Assembly: GCF_900100175.1 (NCBI RefSeq)
Contig: NZ_FNEM01000012.1
Location: forward strand, 1-64,000
DNA: 64,000 bases
DNA from: Ferrimonas sediminum
Lineage (GTDB): Bacteria; Pseudomonadota; Gammaproteobacteria; Enterobacterales; Shewanellaceae
Reading direction: 5' to 3'
Each line of letters opens with the position of its first letter. Positions within the stretch are counted from its first letter, which is position 1. A program made the translations under genes and the position numbers. Shown here one piece after another: positions 15,995 through 25,906 of the stretch. The notes below the pieces were generated by a model that was not told where the DNA came from, ran no database searches, and saw nothing but the letters and a program-made list of their open reading frames with translations.

Positions 15995-18900
15995 TTAACC
16001 ATTGGTATCACAACGCATGATCAACAGGTTGAGCTCCCGTAGGGCAACAGAGAATTTTGCAAATTCATGTGTTTTGGAGCTGTGGAACTCTGCCATCATG
16101 TGTAGCCATCTATCCAAGGTTTGTTCGTTTGCCTCAACCCAGAGGTTGATGATGTTGTCGGCCTGGCATTCGCCTTCGCAGTTACGCAGTACCACCGAGG
16201 TCAGCAGTCGCTGCTGCCAATCCAGATCTTCCCGGAAGGCGGCCCGCGCCAGTGCCTGCCAATGGTTGCTGACCGGCTGCTCGCTGATCTGGTTCAGGAA
16301 CCAGTGCAGTTCGATGCCGGCACCGAGCTTGAAGTAAGTCTCGGCCACCAGGGCAACCGGCTTCTTTTCTGACTTGGCGACTTCGGCAATGTCCAGCGCT
16401 GAGAACAGTGTACTCAGATGCGACATGCGTCGCGCCAGCTCGACGGACACGCCCTGTTCTACCAGTGCGTCTTCGTCCTTGGCCAACTGCGCCACTTCGT
16501 CCTCCACCAGGAAGCGATCGAAGCCGGCATCCAGCTCCTCCACCACACCTCGGTAGAAGGTCGATACCGCTTCAATGCTCAGGCTGCGGTTACGATGACG
16601 CAGGAACCAGCGGGTTACCCGGCGAATGGTGCGGCGCACCTGCGACAACAGTTCGCTCTGACGGTGGGCATCCACGTCGTCCTGAGCGTTGATCTGCTGC
16701 TTAAGATCTACGAGATCAAATACCTGACAGGCAATAGAGTAACATATCGCGACCTCTTCCACTGCGGCCCCTGTCTCATCCTGCATACGCTGAATGAAAT
16801 TAAGCCCCATGTCATTGATGATGTCGTTGGCCAGGTCGGTAGCGATGATCTCCCCACGCAGAGGGTGTTTGCCCATCTGCTCGGCAAAACGCTGTTGCAA
16901 CTCTTGCGGGAAGTAGTTCACCAGGCGGCGAGCCAGGAACTCGTTGTCGGTGATCTCCGGCGATACCAACTGCTCCTTGAGCACCATCTTGGCGTACGCT
17001 ACCAGGACCGACAGCTCCGGCCGGGTCATGCCGACACCGGCAACCAGGCGTTCATTGAGTTCATCTTCGTTGGGCAGGAACTCCAGCGACCGATCCAGCT
17101 TGCCTAATTTCTCCAGATGCTGCATAAAGCGAATCTGCTCTTTGAGCTGATCGGCGTTGTCCACCTGGGTGACCGAGATGCTCTGAGCCTGGTCGCGGCA
17201 GTCGCGCAACACGATTTCGGCCACTTCGTCGGTCATCTTTTCCAGCAACAGGTTACGCTGCTTAACGGTCAGATCTCCCTCTGCCACCAGTTGGTTCAAC
17301 AGAATCTTGATGTTGACCTCGTTATCGGAGCAATCCACGCCCCCGACGTTATCGATAAAGTCGGTGTTGATGCGACCGCCGCTGATGGCGTATTCGATAC
17401 GGCCTAACTGGGTCAGCCCCAGGTTACCGCCCTCGCCCACCACCTTGGCCTTGAGATCGCCACCGTTGATGCGCAGCACGTCGTTGGCGCGATCGCCCAC
17501 ATCGGCATCGGTTTCACTCTTGGCCTTCACATAGGTGCCGATGCCGCCATTCCACATCAGATCCACCTCCATCTTCAGCAGATGGCGGATCAGTTCATTA
17601 GGCGGCAACTGGTTCTTGGTGGTGCCGATCATCGATTTGATCTGCGGCGTCAGTTTGATGGACTTGGCGCTGCGGCTAAAGATGCCGCCACCGGCGGAGA
17701 TCAAGGTGATGTCGTAGTCTTCCCAGCTGGAGCGCGGCAGGTTAAACAACCGCTCCCGCTCCACGTAGCTGTTTTCGGCGTTGGGGGCCGGGTCGATAAA
17801 GATGTGCTGATGGTTAAACGCCGCCTTCAGGCGAATGTGACGGGACAGCAGCATGCCGTTACCAAACACGTCGCCGGCCATGTCGCCAATCCCCAGACAG
17901 GTAAAGTCGGTGGTCTGGCAGTCGACACCCAGTTCGCGGAAGTGGCGCTTAACCGATTCCCAAGCGCCGCGGGCGGTGATGCCCATCTTCTTGTGGTCAT
18001 AACCAAACTGGCCACCGGACGCAAAGGCGTCACCGAGCCAGAAGTCATAGCTTTCGGAGATGGCGTTGGCGATGTCGGAGAAGGTTGCGGTGCCCTTATC
18101 GGCGGCCACCACCAGGTAGGGGTCGTCCTCATCGTGACGCACTACCTGCTTCGGTGGCGTCAGTTCACCGGCGACGATGTTGTCGGTGATGTCCAGCAGC
18201 GCGCTGATAAAGATCTGGTAGCAGGCTTTGCCCTCCGCCAGCATCTGTTCCCGCTCGGTCGGCAGGTTTTTGCACACGAAACCGCCCTTGGCCCCGGAGG
18301 GAACGATAACGGTATTCTTAACCTGTTGCGCCTTTACCAGGCCCAACACTTCGGTACGGAAATCTTCGCGGCGATCGGACCAGCGCAGTCCACCCCGGGC
18401 GACTTTGGCCCCGCGCAGGTGCACCCCTTCCACCCGTGGCGAGTACACGAAGATCTCGAACTTAGGCAGCGGCAGTGGCATCTCGGGAATCATCGCCGGC
18501 GCGAACTTGTAAGAGATGTAGCTCTTTTCGCCGCCGCGTTCACAGCGTTGGTAGAAGTTGGTTCTCAGGGTCGCCTGCATCAGTTCGATGAAGCGGCGAA
18601 TAATGCGGTCATCGTCGAGGTTGTTGACATCGTCCAGGTAGGTATTGGCCAGCTCTATCTGCCGCTCCAAATCCCGCTTGGCTTTCGAACTCGGGTTGAA
18701 TTTGCGATCAAACATCTTCACCAGCAGGGTGGCGATGTGCGGGTAATGGCTCAGGGTCTCTTCGATGTAGCTCTGTGAGAAGGTGCCATCAATCTGTCGC
18801 ATGTATTTGGCGTAGGAGCGCAGCACACTGGCTTCTCGGCCGCAGAGGCCGGCGGACAGAATCAGCCGGTTAAAGCCGTCGTCTTCCAGTGCGCCGGACC

Positions 18901-20821
18901 AGACCTTGGCAAAGGCATCCTGGAATCGCTGCTGTGAGGCATTGATGTCGGCGTCGATGTTGCCGGACAGGGTCATGTTGAAGTCCAGCACCCAGTACAC
19001 CTGGCCGTCGGTGGTGTTGATGCAGTATGGGCGCTCGCCAATGACCCGCAGGCCAAAGTTTTCCAACATCGGCAGCACGTCGGACAGGTGGATGGGCTCA
19101 TCCTTGTGGAACAACTTCAGGCGCACGTGGTTGCTGTCCAGCACCGCTTCCTGTGGCTGGTAGAACAGCATTCCCAGATTGTGGTCGTCGCTGAGCTTGG
19201 CCAGTTTGGCCACATCCACCACCGCCGCCGAGGGCAACACATCCTCTTTGTAGCTACGGGGAAATCCGGGAATGTAGTTGTTGGCGATCGCCTTGCCCTT
19301 GGCCTGGCCAAAGGTCTTGCGCAGCGCGCTGTCGACCTTGTCTTCCCAGGAGCGGGTCAGCTCAACCAAGTTGGTTTCCAACTCAGTGACATCAATATCC
19401 ATATCGTTATCTTCCACTTTAACCAGGTAGTGGGTTCGGGCCAGGGTTGACTCGGAGAAGAAGGTGGTGAACTCCACGTCCTCCTGAGTCTGGAAATACT
19501 CCGCCAGCAGCTGCTGGGTATTGACGCGCAGCTGGGTGTTATAGCGGTCTTTAGAGACGTACACCATGGCCGAGATAAAGCGACCAAACAGATCCTTGCG
19601 CAGGAACAACCGCACCTTGTCGCGGTCCTGCATCTGCAGCACGCCGAGGCCGAATTCAAGCAGTTCCTGCTCGGTAGCCTGGATCAGTTCGTCCCTCGGG
19701 TAGGTTTCCAGCACGTTCATCAGTGCTTTGTAATCGTGAGACTTCGGTGCCAGCTTAGAGCGCTGCATCACCCGATCCAGTTTGCCGGACAGCAGCGGAA
19801 TGCCTCTGGGGCTGCGGTTGTAGACGGTAGACGCGTACAGGCCGATGAAACGGTCTTCGCCGATCACCTTGCCCTTGTCGTCGAAACGTTTGACGCCGAT
19901 GTAATCGATGTAGGCCGGACGGTGTACCCGGCTCTTGGAATTGGTTTTGGTCAACACCAGCGGATGCTCGCTCAGTGCTTCACGGCGGGCGGCCTCGGGC
20001 AGGGTCGACAGCAACAGATTTTCTCGCCCGCTCTCTTTGGAGCGCATCATCCCCAGCCCGGTTTCCATCAGCGGCACCAGTTCGATGTCGCCGGCCACTG
20101 CCTTGAGGTCGTAGCGACGGAAGCCGAGCAGAGTAAAATGGTGATCCAGCAGGAACTGCATGAATTCAGAGCTTTCTTTATGCTTGCCCTCGCTGTCTGT
20201 GGCAATCATCTCCTTGACGGTTTCGGCCATCTGGGCGCGCATCGCTTCCCAGTCGTTCACCGACGACTCGACGTCGGCAACCACCGAGTTGAGTTCGTTC
20301 TCCAGTCCGGAGATCTCCTCCTGGGTGGTGAGGTTATCCACCTCGATCAGGAATACCGCGGTACGTTCATCCTTGGGCTTGGCGTCCGCCAGCGACCGCA
20401 GGGCTGTAATGCGCCCCTCTTTGTTGCGGCTGATGGCCAGCGGCACGTGAATCAACAGATGCGAGGTCACACCGATGCGATTCAGGGCCATGGACACCGA
20501 ATCCACCAAAAATGGCATATCCGGTTGAATCATCTCAACCACGGTGTGGTTGGACTGCCAGCCGTGGGTACTCTGGGCCGGGTTGAACACGCGGTTGAAC
20601 GCCGATCCTTCGGTTACAGAATTGAGGCTGTTCCAGAGGCTGAGAATCGCGCCATAGAGGTCGCTGTCGCTGCGGGCATAAAGATCGTCTCGGGACAGGG
20701 TCCCGTAGAGAGAGTGCGCGAAACTTTCCAGAAGCGTGGCTTCTTTTTTCGGCATGTTGTTGTGGATGAGGGCCACAACGTTGTCTAGAAGAACGGAAGG
20801 GATGGAATCGTTATTAGCCAT
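15995..20821 (-). CDS. NAD-dependent glutamate dehydrogenase, large (about 180 kDa) type
   Basis: The enzyme converts glutamate to 2-oxoglutarate and ammonia with NAD+, mainly for glutamate catabolism. The product has 1608 residues, the usual size of the GDH-180 family. A long N-terminal regulatory region with ACT-like parts precedes the catalytic domain, where VARGGLRWSDRREDFRTEVLGLVKAQQVKN and PSGAKGGFV are the glutamate-binding Lys-containing blocks (quoted in part: GGLRWSDRREDF). The Rossmann-type NAD region includes GDMAGDVFGNG. The gene is monocistronic, with its own terminator and about 110 bases of likely promoter sequence upstream of the ATG. Confidence 0.95.
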   Translation of the reverse strand: MANNDSIPSVLLDNVVALIHNNMPKKEATLLESFAHSLYGTLSRDDLYARSDSDLYGAILSLWNSLNSVTEGSAFNRVFNPAQSTHGWQSNHTVVEMIQPDMPFLVDSVSMALNRIGVTSHLLIHVPLAISRNKEGRITALRSLADAKPKDERTAVFLIEVDNLTTQEEISGLENELNSVVADVESSVNDWEAMRAQMAETVKEMIATDSEGKHKESSEFMQFLLDHHFTLLGFRRYDLKAVAGDIELVPLMETGLGMMRSKESGRENLLLSTLPEAARREALSEHPLVLTKTNSKSRVHRPAYIDYIGVKRFDDKGKVIGEDRFIGLYASTVYNRSPRGIPLLSGKLDRVMQRSKLAPKSHDYKALMNVLETYPRDELIQATEQELLEFGLGVLQMQDRDKVRLFLRKDLFGRFISAMVYVSKDRYNTQLRVNTQQLLAEYFQTQEDVEFTTFFSESTLARTHYLVKVEDNDMDIDVTELETNLVELTRSWEDKVDSALRKTFGQAKGKAIANNYIPGFPRSYKEDVLPSAAVVDVAKLAKLSDDHNLGMLFYQPQEAVLDSNHVRLKLFHKDEPIHLSDVLPMLENFGLRVIGERPYCINTTDGQVYWVLDFNMTLSGNIDADINASQQRFQDAFAKVWSGALEDDGFNRLILSAGLCGREASVLRSYAKYMRQIDGTFSQSYIEETLSHYPHIATLLVKMFDRKFNPSSKAKRDLERQIELANTYLDDVNNLDDDRIIRRFIELMQATLRTNFYQRCERGGEKSYISYKFAPAMIPEMPLPLPKFEIFVYSPRVEGVHLRGAKVARGGLRWSDRREDFRTEVLGLVKAQQVKNTVIVPSGAKGGFVCKNLPTEREQMLAEGKACYQIFISALLDITDNIVAGELTPPKQVVRHDEDDPYLVVAADKGTATFSDIANAISESYDFWLGDAFASGGQFGYDHKKMGITARGAWESVKRHFRELGVDCQTTDFTCLGIGDMAGDVFGNGMLLSRHIRLKAAFNHQHIFIDPAPNAENSYVERERLFNLPRSSWEDYDITLISAGGGIFSRSAKSIKLTPQIKSMIGTTKNQLPPNELIRHLLKMEVDLMWNGGIGTYVKAKSETDADVGDRANDVLRINGGDLKAKVVGEGGNLGLTQLGRIEYAISGGRINTDFIDNVGGVDCSDNEVNIKILLNQLVAEGDLTVKQRNLLLEKMTDEVAEIVLRDCRDQAQSISVTQVDNADQLKEQIRFMQHLEKLGKLDRSLEFLPNEDELNERLVAGVGMTRPELSVLVAYAKMVLKEQLVSPEITDNEFLARRLVNYFPQELQQRFAEQMGKHPLRGEIIATDLANDIINDMGLNFIQRMQDETGAAVEEVAICYSIACQVFDLVDLKQQINAQDDVDAHRQSELLSQVRRTIRRVTRWFLRHRNRSLSIEAVSTFYRGVVEELDAGFDRFLVEDEVAQLAKDEDALVEQGVSVELARRMSHLSTLFSALDIAEVAKSEKKPVALVAETYFKLGAGIELHWFLNQISEQPVSNHWQALARAAFREDLDWQQRLLTSVVLRNCEGECQADNIINLWVEANEQTLDRWLHMMAEFHSSKTHEFAKFSVALRELNLLIMRCDTNG

Positions 20822-21028
20822 GTTGCTTATTCCCTCTGCTGCAATGGCACCAGTATTTTATTATGGTTTTTCCAGCCGCAGTGGCCCCTTCGGCCCCGCG
20901 ACTTGAAGCGAAGTGTATCACCATTTTTTGGGAACTGTGAGCACAAACCACTTTCGAAAATAGCGGTTATAGGCGGTTAAACAGGAAGATCTGAAAAAAG
21001 CGTCAATAATGCACGCTTTCTATGCAAC

Positions 21029-21054
21029 AAAGGCCGCAAATGCGGCCTTTTTAT
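21029..21054. terminator. Stem-loop terminator after the RND pump gene
   Basis: AAAGGCCGCA and TGCGGCCTTT pair around AA. The T-run is stronger on the plus strand (TTTTT) but the gene it ends is on the minus strand (TTTGTT); it may work both ways. Confidence 0.7.
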
Positions 21055-21075
21055 TCATGGTGGCTATTTAGGCAA

Positions 21076-23439
21076 TCAAGCTTTTCGATTAAACCACAAC
21101 AACTTAACCATTGCCGGTAGGAGAATAATCGCGGCTAACATGTTCACTAGGAACATAAACGTCAACATTATCCCCATGTCCATCTGGAACTTCAGCGCCG
21201 AGAACACCCAGGTACTGACCCCTACCGCCAGAGTAATGCCGGTGAACACCACCGCGTTACCCCGATCGCACAGCGCCTTGAGGTAAGCCTGCTGAACCGG
21301 CATGCCCTCGCGCAACAGCATCGACATGCTCGACAGAATGTAGATGCCGTAGTCGACGCCGATCCCTACCCCCAGTGCGATCACCGGCAGTGTCGATACC
21401 GTGAGGCCAATCTCCAGCATGCTCATCAACGCCTGGGCCAGCGTAGACACCAGATACAAGGGCACAATCACCGCAATGGTGGCCCGAATGGATCGGAAGC
21501 TCACCAGACACAACAGGAACACCGCGCCGTAGACGTACAGCATCATCGGCGTCTGCGCCGCTTCTACCGCTTCGTTGGTGGCCGCCATGACCCCTACCGG
21601 ACCGGAGGCCAGTCGGAACTTCAGCTCATCGGTGTCGTATTCCGCTGTCAACCTCTTCACTTCCGCGACCACGGTGTCGATGGTGACCGCCTTGTGATCC
21701 TTAAGGAACAGATATACCGGCATCACGCTGCAGTCGTTGTTCAACAGTCCGGTGGAAGTGGGGATCTGAGCCACCGACTGCACCAGGGTCGCCGTGGTTC
21801 TCGGCAGCACCCGCCAACGTGGATTACCTTCATTAAAGCCGCCGTTGACCACCCGCGCCACCGACCCCAGACTGGCGGCAGACTCGACGCCGGGGACGTT
21901 CTCCATCTGCCACTGGAACCGATCGATGCGTTCCAGTACGTGGTGGTAGGTACAGGCTTCCGGGAAGGCCTCCACAATCACCGTCAGTACGTCGGTGGTG
22001 ATGGAGAACTTGTCGGTAATGAAGGCCGTGTCGAGGTTGTAGCGGCTGTCGGCCTTAAGCGCCGGCGCCCCGGCATGCAGATCGCCAATCTTCATCTGCT
22101 GCGATTTGAGGTAACCGGCACCGTAGAGCACCACGGCCACCGAGACGATGATCACTGCCCAGCGCTTGGAGGCGAATACCGAGATTCCCTTCCAGACCGG
22201 CGATACCGAGGCATGGGCGATGCGCATTTTGGCCAGGTACCGGTCACTGAAGCTGACAAACGACAGCAACACCGGCAGCAGCACCAGGTTGGTAAGGATG
22301 ATCACCGCCACCCCCAATGACGCGGTGATGGCCAGCTCGCGAATGATGCCGATGTCGATGGACAGCAGGGTCAGAAAGCCGATGGTGTCCGACAGCAGCG
22401 CCACGCCACCGGGGATCAGCAGGCTGCGAAACGCCAGTTGGGCTGCCGCCTTGGCGTTGTGCCCTTCGGCCACCTTATGGCCGACGGCGTTGATCATCTG
22501 CACCCCGTGACTGACGCCGATGGCAAACACCAGGAAAGGAACCAGAATCGACATCGGATCCAGACCGAAGCCGAGTACCGTCAATCCCCCTAACTGCCAC
22601 ACCACGGCGATCAGAGAACACAGCAACGGCAGCAGGGTCAATTTGATGCTGCGGCAGAAATACCACACCATCAGCGCAGTAATAAACAGGGCGATAACGA
22701 AGAACGCCACCACACCGGCCGCGCCTTCGGCCACATCACCGGCCATCTTGGCAAAGCCGATGATGTGAATCTTAATCTGGTCGTCCTGATACTTGACCCT
22801 CAGCTCCTGCTCCAGAGTCTCGGCCAGTGCCAGCACGTCCATGGGCTTGGTCATCTCGGTCAGGCCCAGGGCCTGCGCTTCCGCCCGCTCCTGCTCATTC
22901 AGGGCGATGCGATCCAGTAGCTGAGCGCTGACCATGGCGGCACTGAAATCATCGGCCACCAACCGTCCGACGGCACCGGCCTTTTCAATGTTGCCCTTGA
23001 CCACCGCCAGCCCTTCCGAGTTCGGCCTGAAATCGGCGGGAATCACCGGTCCGCCCTGGAAGCCATCTTCCACCACCTCGGTAAACCGGGTTGAGGGCGA
23101 GTACAGGGATTTCACCAGGCTGCGGTTAACACCGGGAACGAAGAACAGCTGATCGTGAATCTCACGCAGCACTTCAAAAAACTTGGGGTTGAAGATATTG
23201 CCACTGCTGTCCTCTACCGCCACCATGATGCTGTTGGCACCGCCAAACTGCTCCTGGTGTTTGAGATAGGTGGCCATGTAGGGGTGATTGAGCGGAATGT
23301 TCTTGGTAAAGGCCGCGTCCATCTTTAACTGGCCGGCACTGAATGCCAATGCCACGGTGGCAATGGCAAAAACCACCATTACCAGCTTTCGTTGCCGGAA
23401 CAACAGCTGTTCAATCCAATTCACCATCCTTGTGGTCAT
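21076..23439 (-). CDS. RND/MMPL-family transporter
   Basis: The 787-residue protein has the RND layout: one N-terminal helix, a large periplasmic loop (about 40-225), five to six helices, a second periplasmic loop (about 440-620) and a final helix bundle. The duplicated cores LTVLGFGLDPMSILVPFLVFAIGVSHG and VIALGVGIGVDYGIY mark the family (quoted in part: FAIGVSHGVQM, ALGVGIGVDYG). It resembles the MMPL/HpnN-like branch for lipids and hydrophobic molecules more than drug pumps. It is the last gene of the operon DUF1302-DUF1329-YCF48-RND and starts 9 bases after the YCF48 gene. No membrane-fusion protein is encoded nearby. Substrate unknown. Confidence 0.9.
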   Translation of the reverse strand: MTTRMVNWIEQLLFRQRKLVMVVFAIATVALAFSAGQLKMDAAFTKNIPLNHPYMATYLKHQEQFGGANSIMVAVEDSSGNIFNPKFFEVLREIHDQLFFVPGVNRSLVKSLYSPSTRFTEVVEDGFQGGPVIPADFRPNSEGLAVVKGNIEKAGAVGRLVADDFSAAMVSAQLLDRIALNEQERAEAQALGLTEMTKPMDVLALAETLEQELRVKYQDDQIKIHIIGFAKMAGDVAEGAAGVVAFFVIALFITALMVWYFCRSIKLTLLPLLCSLIAVVWQLGGLTVLGFGLDPMSILVPFLVFAIGVSHGVQMINAVGHKVAEGHNAKAAAQLAFRSLLIPGGVALLSDTIGFLTLLSIDIGIIRELAITASLGVAVIILTNLVLLPVLLSFVSFSDRYLAKMRIAHASVSPVWKGISVFASKRWAVIIVSVAVVLYGAGYLKSQQMKIGDLHAGAPALKADSRYNLDTAFITDKFSITTDVLTVIVEAFPEACTYHHVLERIDRFQWQMENVPGVESAASLGSVARVVNGGFNEGNPRWRVLPRTTATLVQSVAQIPTSTGLLNNDCSVMPVYLFLKDHKAVTIDTVVAEVKRLTAEYDTDELKFRLASGPVGVMAATNEAVEAAQTPMMLYVYGAVFLLCLVSFRSIRATIAVIVPLYLVSTLAQALMSMLEIGLTVSTLPVIALGVGIGVDYGIYILSSMSMLLREGMPVQQAYLKALCDRGNAVVFTGITLAVGVSTWVFSALKFQMDMGIMLTFMFLVNMLAAIILLPAMVKLLWFNRKA

Positions 23440-23448
23440 AACTGCTCC

Positions 23449-24471
23449 TTACTGCTTTATGGTGATGTCTTGAACACCGTGGGAACCGACCACCCAGTAT
23501 TGACCGGGTTGGCCTTCCACTACATCCACCAGATCCTGGCCCTTGGCCACCTGGTGGACGACAAAATCGTCGCTGTCTTTTTTCCGGCGCGCCAGAATGC
23601 CACCGTTGGCAACCAGGATGACGCTGCCGTCACTCATGACCCGGCCACCGTTAAAGGTGGACAGGGTGTCGACCTCCAACGGGTACCAGCTTTGACCCTG
23701 ATCGGTACTCTGAAATACATTGCCGCGCAGGCCGAAAGCCACCCAGTCGCCCCCCTGAGTCTCTACCATATCCAGCAAAGAGCCGAAGTAGACTTCCGGC
23801 AACCGGGTCCAGGTCTTGCCCTGATCGGTGGAACGGGCCATCAGCCCCATCTCGCCGACGATGAACAAGGAGCCGTCTTTCAGTTCGGTGATGCCGTTGA
23901 TGTGAGGCAGCATCGCTGCCCGCTCGGCCAGGTAGTCCTGTTCACTTTCCTCGCGGATCTCCTCCAGGTAGAGTCGATCGTCTTCGATGAGCAGTGAATC
24001 GAGAAACTCAAACTGCCAGTGCTTGCCACCATCGGCGGTTCGAAACAGCTGGCCGTAGGCGCCGACGGTGATGCCGTTGTCGCTATCGAAGAAATGGGCG
24101 TCGAGCAGCGGAATCTCCACCTCCGGCAACCATTGCTGTACCTGCCAGCTGGCGCCGCCGTCGTCGGTGCGCAGTATGGTGGCGTCATGACCCAGGGCCC
24201 AGCCCAGGCTGTCATTGACCATCACCACCCGGGTCAGCATGGTGCTGACCGGTACCTTGGCCTGTTGCCACTCGCCCTTACCGCTTGGTGAATACAGAAC
24301 GTGACCCCGGTTGCCCACCGCAATCATTCCATTCGAGGTCTGAGCCAGGCTCATCATCGGACTGACGCTTGCTTTGGTGGCATGAATTGCCGGATTAGGC
24401 AATGGAGTGGGGACATCCGCCAGTACGGGCGTTCCGATCAGCACAAGCGGAAATAACATTGTATACCGCAT
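23449..24471 (-). CDS. YCF48-related periplasmic beta-propeller protein
   Basis: The protein is 340 residues from the ATG at 24471 with a signal peptide ending near VLA (residue 18). Repeated blade motifs are clear: TDDGGASWQVQ, TADGGKHWQFE, TDQGKTWTRLP and TDQGQSWYPLE, which define the YCF48/BNR-like seven-bladed propeller. Longer in-frame upstream sequence overlaps the DUF1329 stop region and lacks a signal peptide, so the shorter start is used. In plants and cyanobacteria YCF48 is a photosystem II assembly factor; in this operon it is probably a periplasmic scaffold or ligand-binding partner of the RND pump, which is an inference. Confidence 0.87.
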   Translation of the reverse strand: MRYTMLFPLVLIGTPVLADVPTPLPNPAIHATKASVSPMMSLAQTSNGMIAVGNRGHVLYSPSGKGEWQQAKVPVSTMLTRVVMVNDSLGWALGHDATILRTDDGGASWQVQQWLPEVEIPLLDAHFFDSDNGITVGAYGQLFRTADGGKHWQFEFLDSLLIEDDRLYLEEIREESEQDYLAERAAMLPHINGITELKDGSLFIVGEMGLMARSTDQGKTWTRLPEVYFGSLLDMVETQGGDWVAFGLRGNVFQSTDQGQSWYPLEVDTLSTFNGGRVMSDGSVILVANGGILARRKKDSDDFVVHQVAKGQDLVDVVEGQPGQYWVVGSHGVQDITIKQ

Positions 24472-24487
24472 AGTTATATTCCATAGC

Positions 24488-24507
24488 GGGGGCACCGGAG
24501 TGCCCCC
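24488..24507 (-). promoter_or_regulatory. Intercistronic stem-loop between DUF1329 and YCF48 genes
   Basis: GGGGGCAC and GTGCCCCC form a perfect 8-bp GC-rich stem with a 4-base loop. No T-run follows, so it is more likely an mRNA-stabilising element or weak attenuator than a terminator. It stands 16 bases before the YCF48 start. Confidence 0.6.
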
Positions 24508-24526
24508 TATTCTTATTGTGATGGGA

Positions 24527-25891
24527 TTAGCGACGTCCGCTGCGTCGCAGTGAGTTGGTGGTAAACTCCTTCTTGACGCTGAACTCCTCTTCGAAGCTGG
24601 CAACGCCGTCTTCGTTATCCAGACCCATGGCCAGGTAACGGCGGGAGCTCAGGTCATAGAACACCTCCAGGGTGGTCCAGACCGTGGGCAGGTCGTAGTA
24701 GTTGACCGCGTGTGCCATACCGACTCGATACAGCTCGTCACGCTTGTCGTACAAGTCGACCAGGCTCACCTGCCAGCTGTCCTCATCCAGATAGAAGGTT
24801 CGGGTTTTGTACAGGTGGCTGATGCCATCCTTGAGGGTCGCTTCCACTTCCCACACCCGGTGTTTCTCCCAGCGCACCAGATCCATGTTGATGTGACCCG
24901 GCTTGAGGATCTGTTTGTACTTGATATCGGCACCGTGCAACTTGTAGTTGTTGTACGGAATCAACAACTCTTTCTTACCCTTAAGGGTCCAGTTGTAGCG
25001 CGATGGCGAACCGTTATACATATCGAAGTCATCGGTGGTACGCATGCCGTCGGAGGCGGTACCCGGGGTGTCGAAGGCCACGTTCGGAGCCCGGCGAACC
25101 CGGCGCTGGCCGGTGTTGTAGGTCCAGGCCTTACGCGGCTCCTTCTCCTGATCCATGGTTTCATGCACCAGCAGCGCGGTACCGGCCAGTCGAGCCGGAG
25201 AGGTCACGACCTGCTTGAAGTAGAACAGCAGGTTGTCTTTCTCCAATGCAACGGCGTTGGCATCCTGACGCGAGTAGAGGAACTTAATCTTCTCGTCGGT
25301 CTTCACCAGGGTGTAACTGCCGCCAGCCGTCGGGGCTGCCTGACCACGCAGAATGTGGGCATCGGTACCGCGATAGCGAAGGATGTGGTTCCAGATCGCT
25401 TCCAGACCGTTGGTCGGCATCGGGAACGGCACCCCGATGGCGGCGTTCTTCAGGCCGTTACCGCCGGCTACCAACTCGGCGGTGGTGGCGTTGGCCACCG
25501 AGGCGTCGTAGATAAACTGAGGGTAGGAGGCGCTGCGATGGGTCGGATACACGTCCATCTTGAAGGTGTCCGGATACATCTCAAACATCTTGATGATACC
25601 CGGGGTCAGCAAGGCTTTATGCTGATCCACATTGGCGGCGGTAATGGAGTACAACATCGCGTCGCCGGCGTAGGGATCGGTATGGAACTGACCGGACTGA
25701 TAATCTGCCGGCGCCTGGGTGATGCCACCATCCCAGGCGGGAATGGATCCATCGGCGTTGCCCGCCTTCTCTGCGCCAACCGGAGTCAGAGTGGAACCCA
25801 AAGCCTTGGCCTGCTCCGGAGTCACCTTGGCGGCGACACCAAAGCTGCACGATACGGCGAGTGCTGCGGCAATAATACTGAATTTTTTCAT
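24527..25891 (-). CDS. DUF1329 family periplasmic protein
   Basis: The protein has 454 residues with a signal peptide ending at GVAA (residue 21). Family features are the start KVTPEQAKALGSTLTPVGAE and the conserved end region with WQVSLVDLYDKRDELYRVG. DUF1329 proteins are thought to have an outer-membrane-lipoprotein-sorting (LolB-like) fold, which would suit carrying a hydrophobic ligand across the periplasm; this is known only from fold similarity. It almost always pairs with a DUF1302 protein, as here, 15 bases downstream of that gene. Confidence 0.9.
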   Translation of the reverse strand: MKKFSIIAAALAVSCSFGVAAKVTPEQAKALGSTLTPVGAEKAGNADGSIPAWDGGITQAPADYQSGQFHTDPYAGDAMLYSITAANVDQHKALLTPGIIKMFEMYPDTFKMDVYPTHRSASYPQFIYDASVANATTAELVAGGNGLKNAAIGVPFPMPTNGLEAIWNHILRYRGTDAHILRGQAAPTAGGSYTLVKTDEKIKFLYSRQDANAVALEKDNLLFYFKQVVTSPARLAGTALLVHETMDQEKEPRKAWTYNTGQRRVRRAPNVAFDTPGTASDGMRTTDDFDMYNGSPSRYNWTLKGKKELLIPYNNYKLHGADIKYKQILKPGHINMDLVRWEKHRVWEVEATLKDGISHLYKTRTFYLDEDSWQVSLVDLYDKRDELYRVGMAHAVNYYDLPTVWTTLEVFYDLSSRRYLAMGLDNEDGVASFEEEFSVKKEFTTNSLRRSGRR

Positions 25892-25906
25892 TTCCCCTCT
25901 CCCCCG

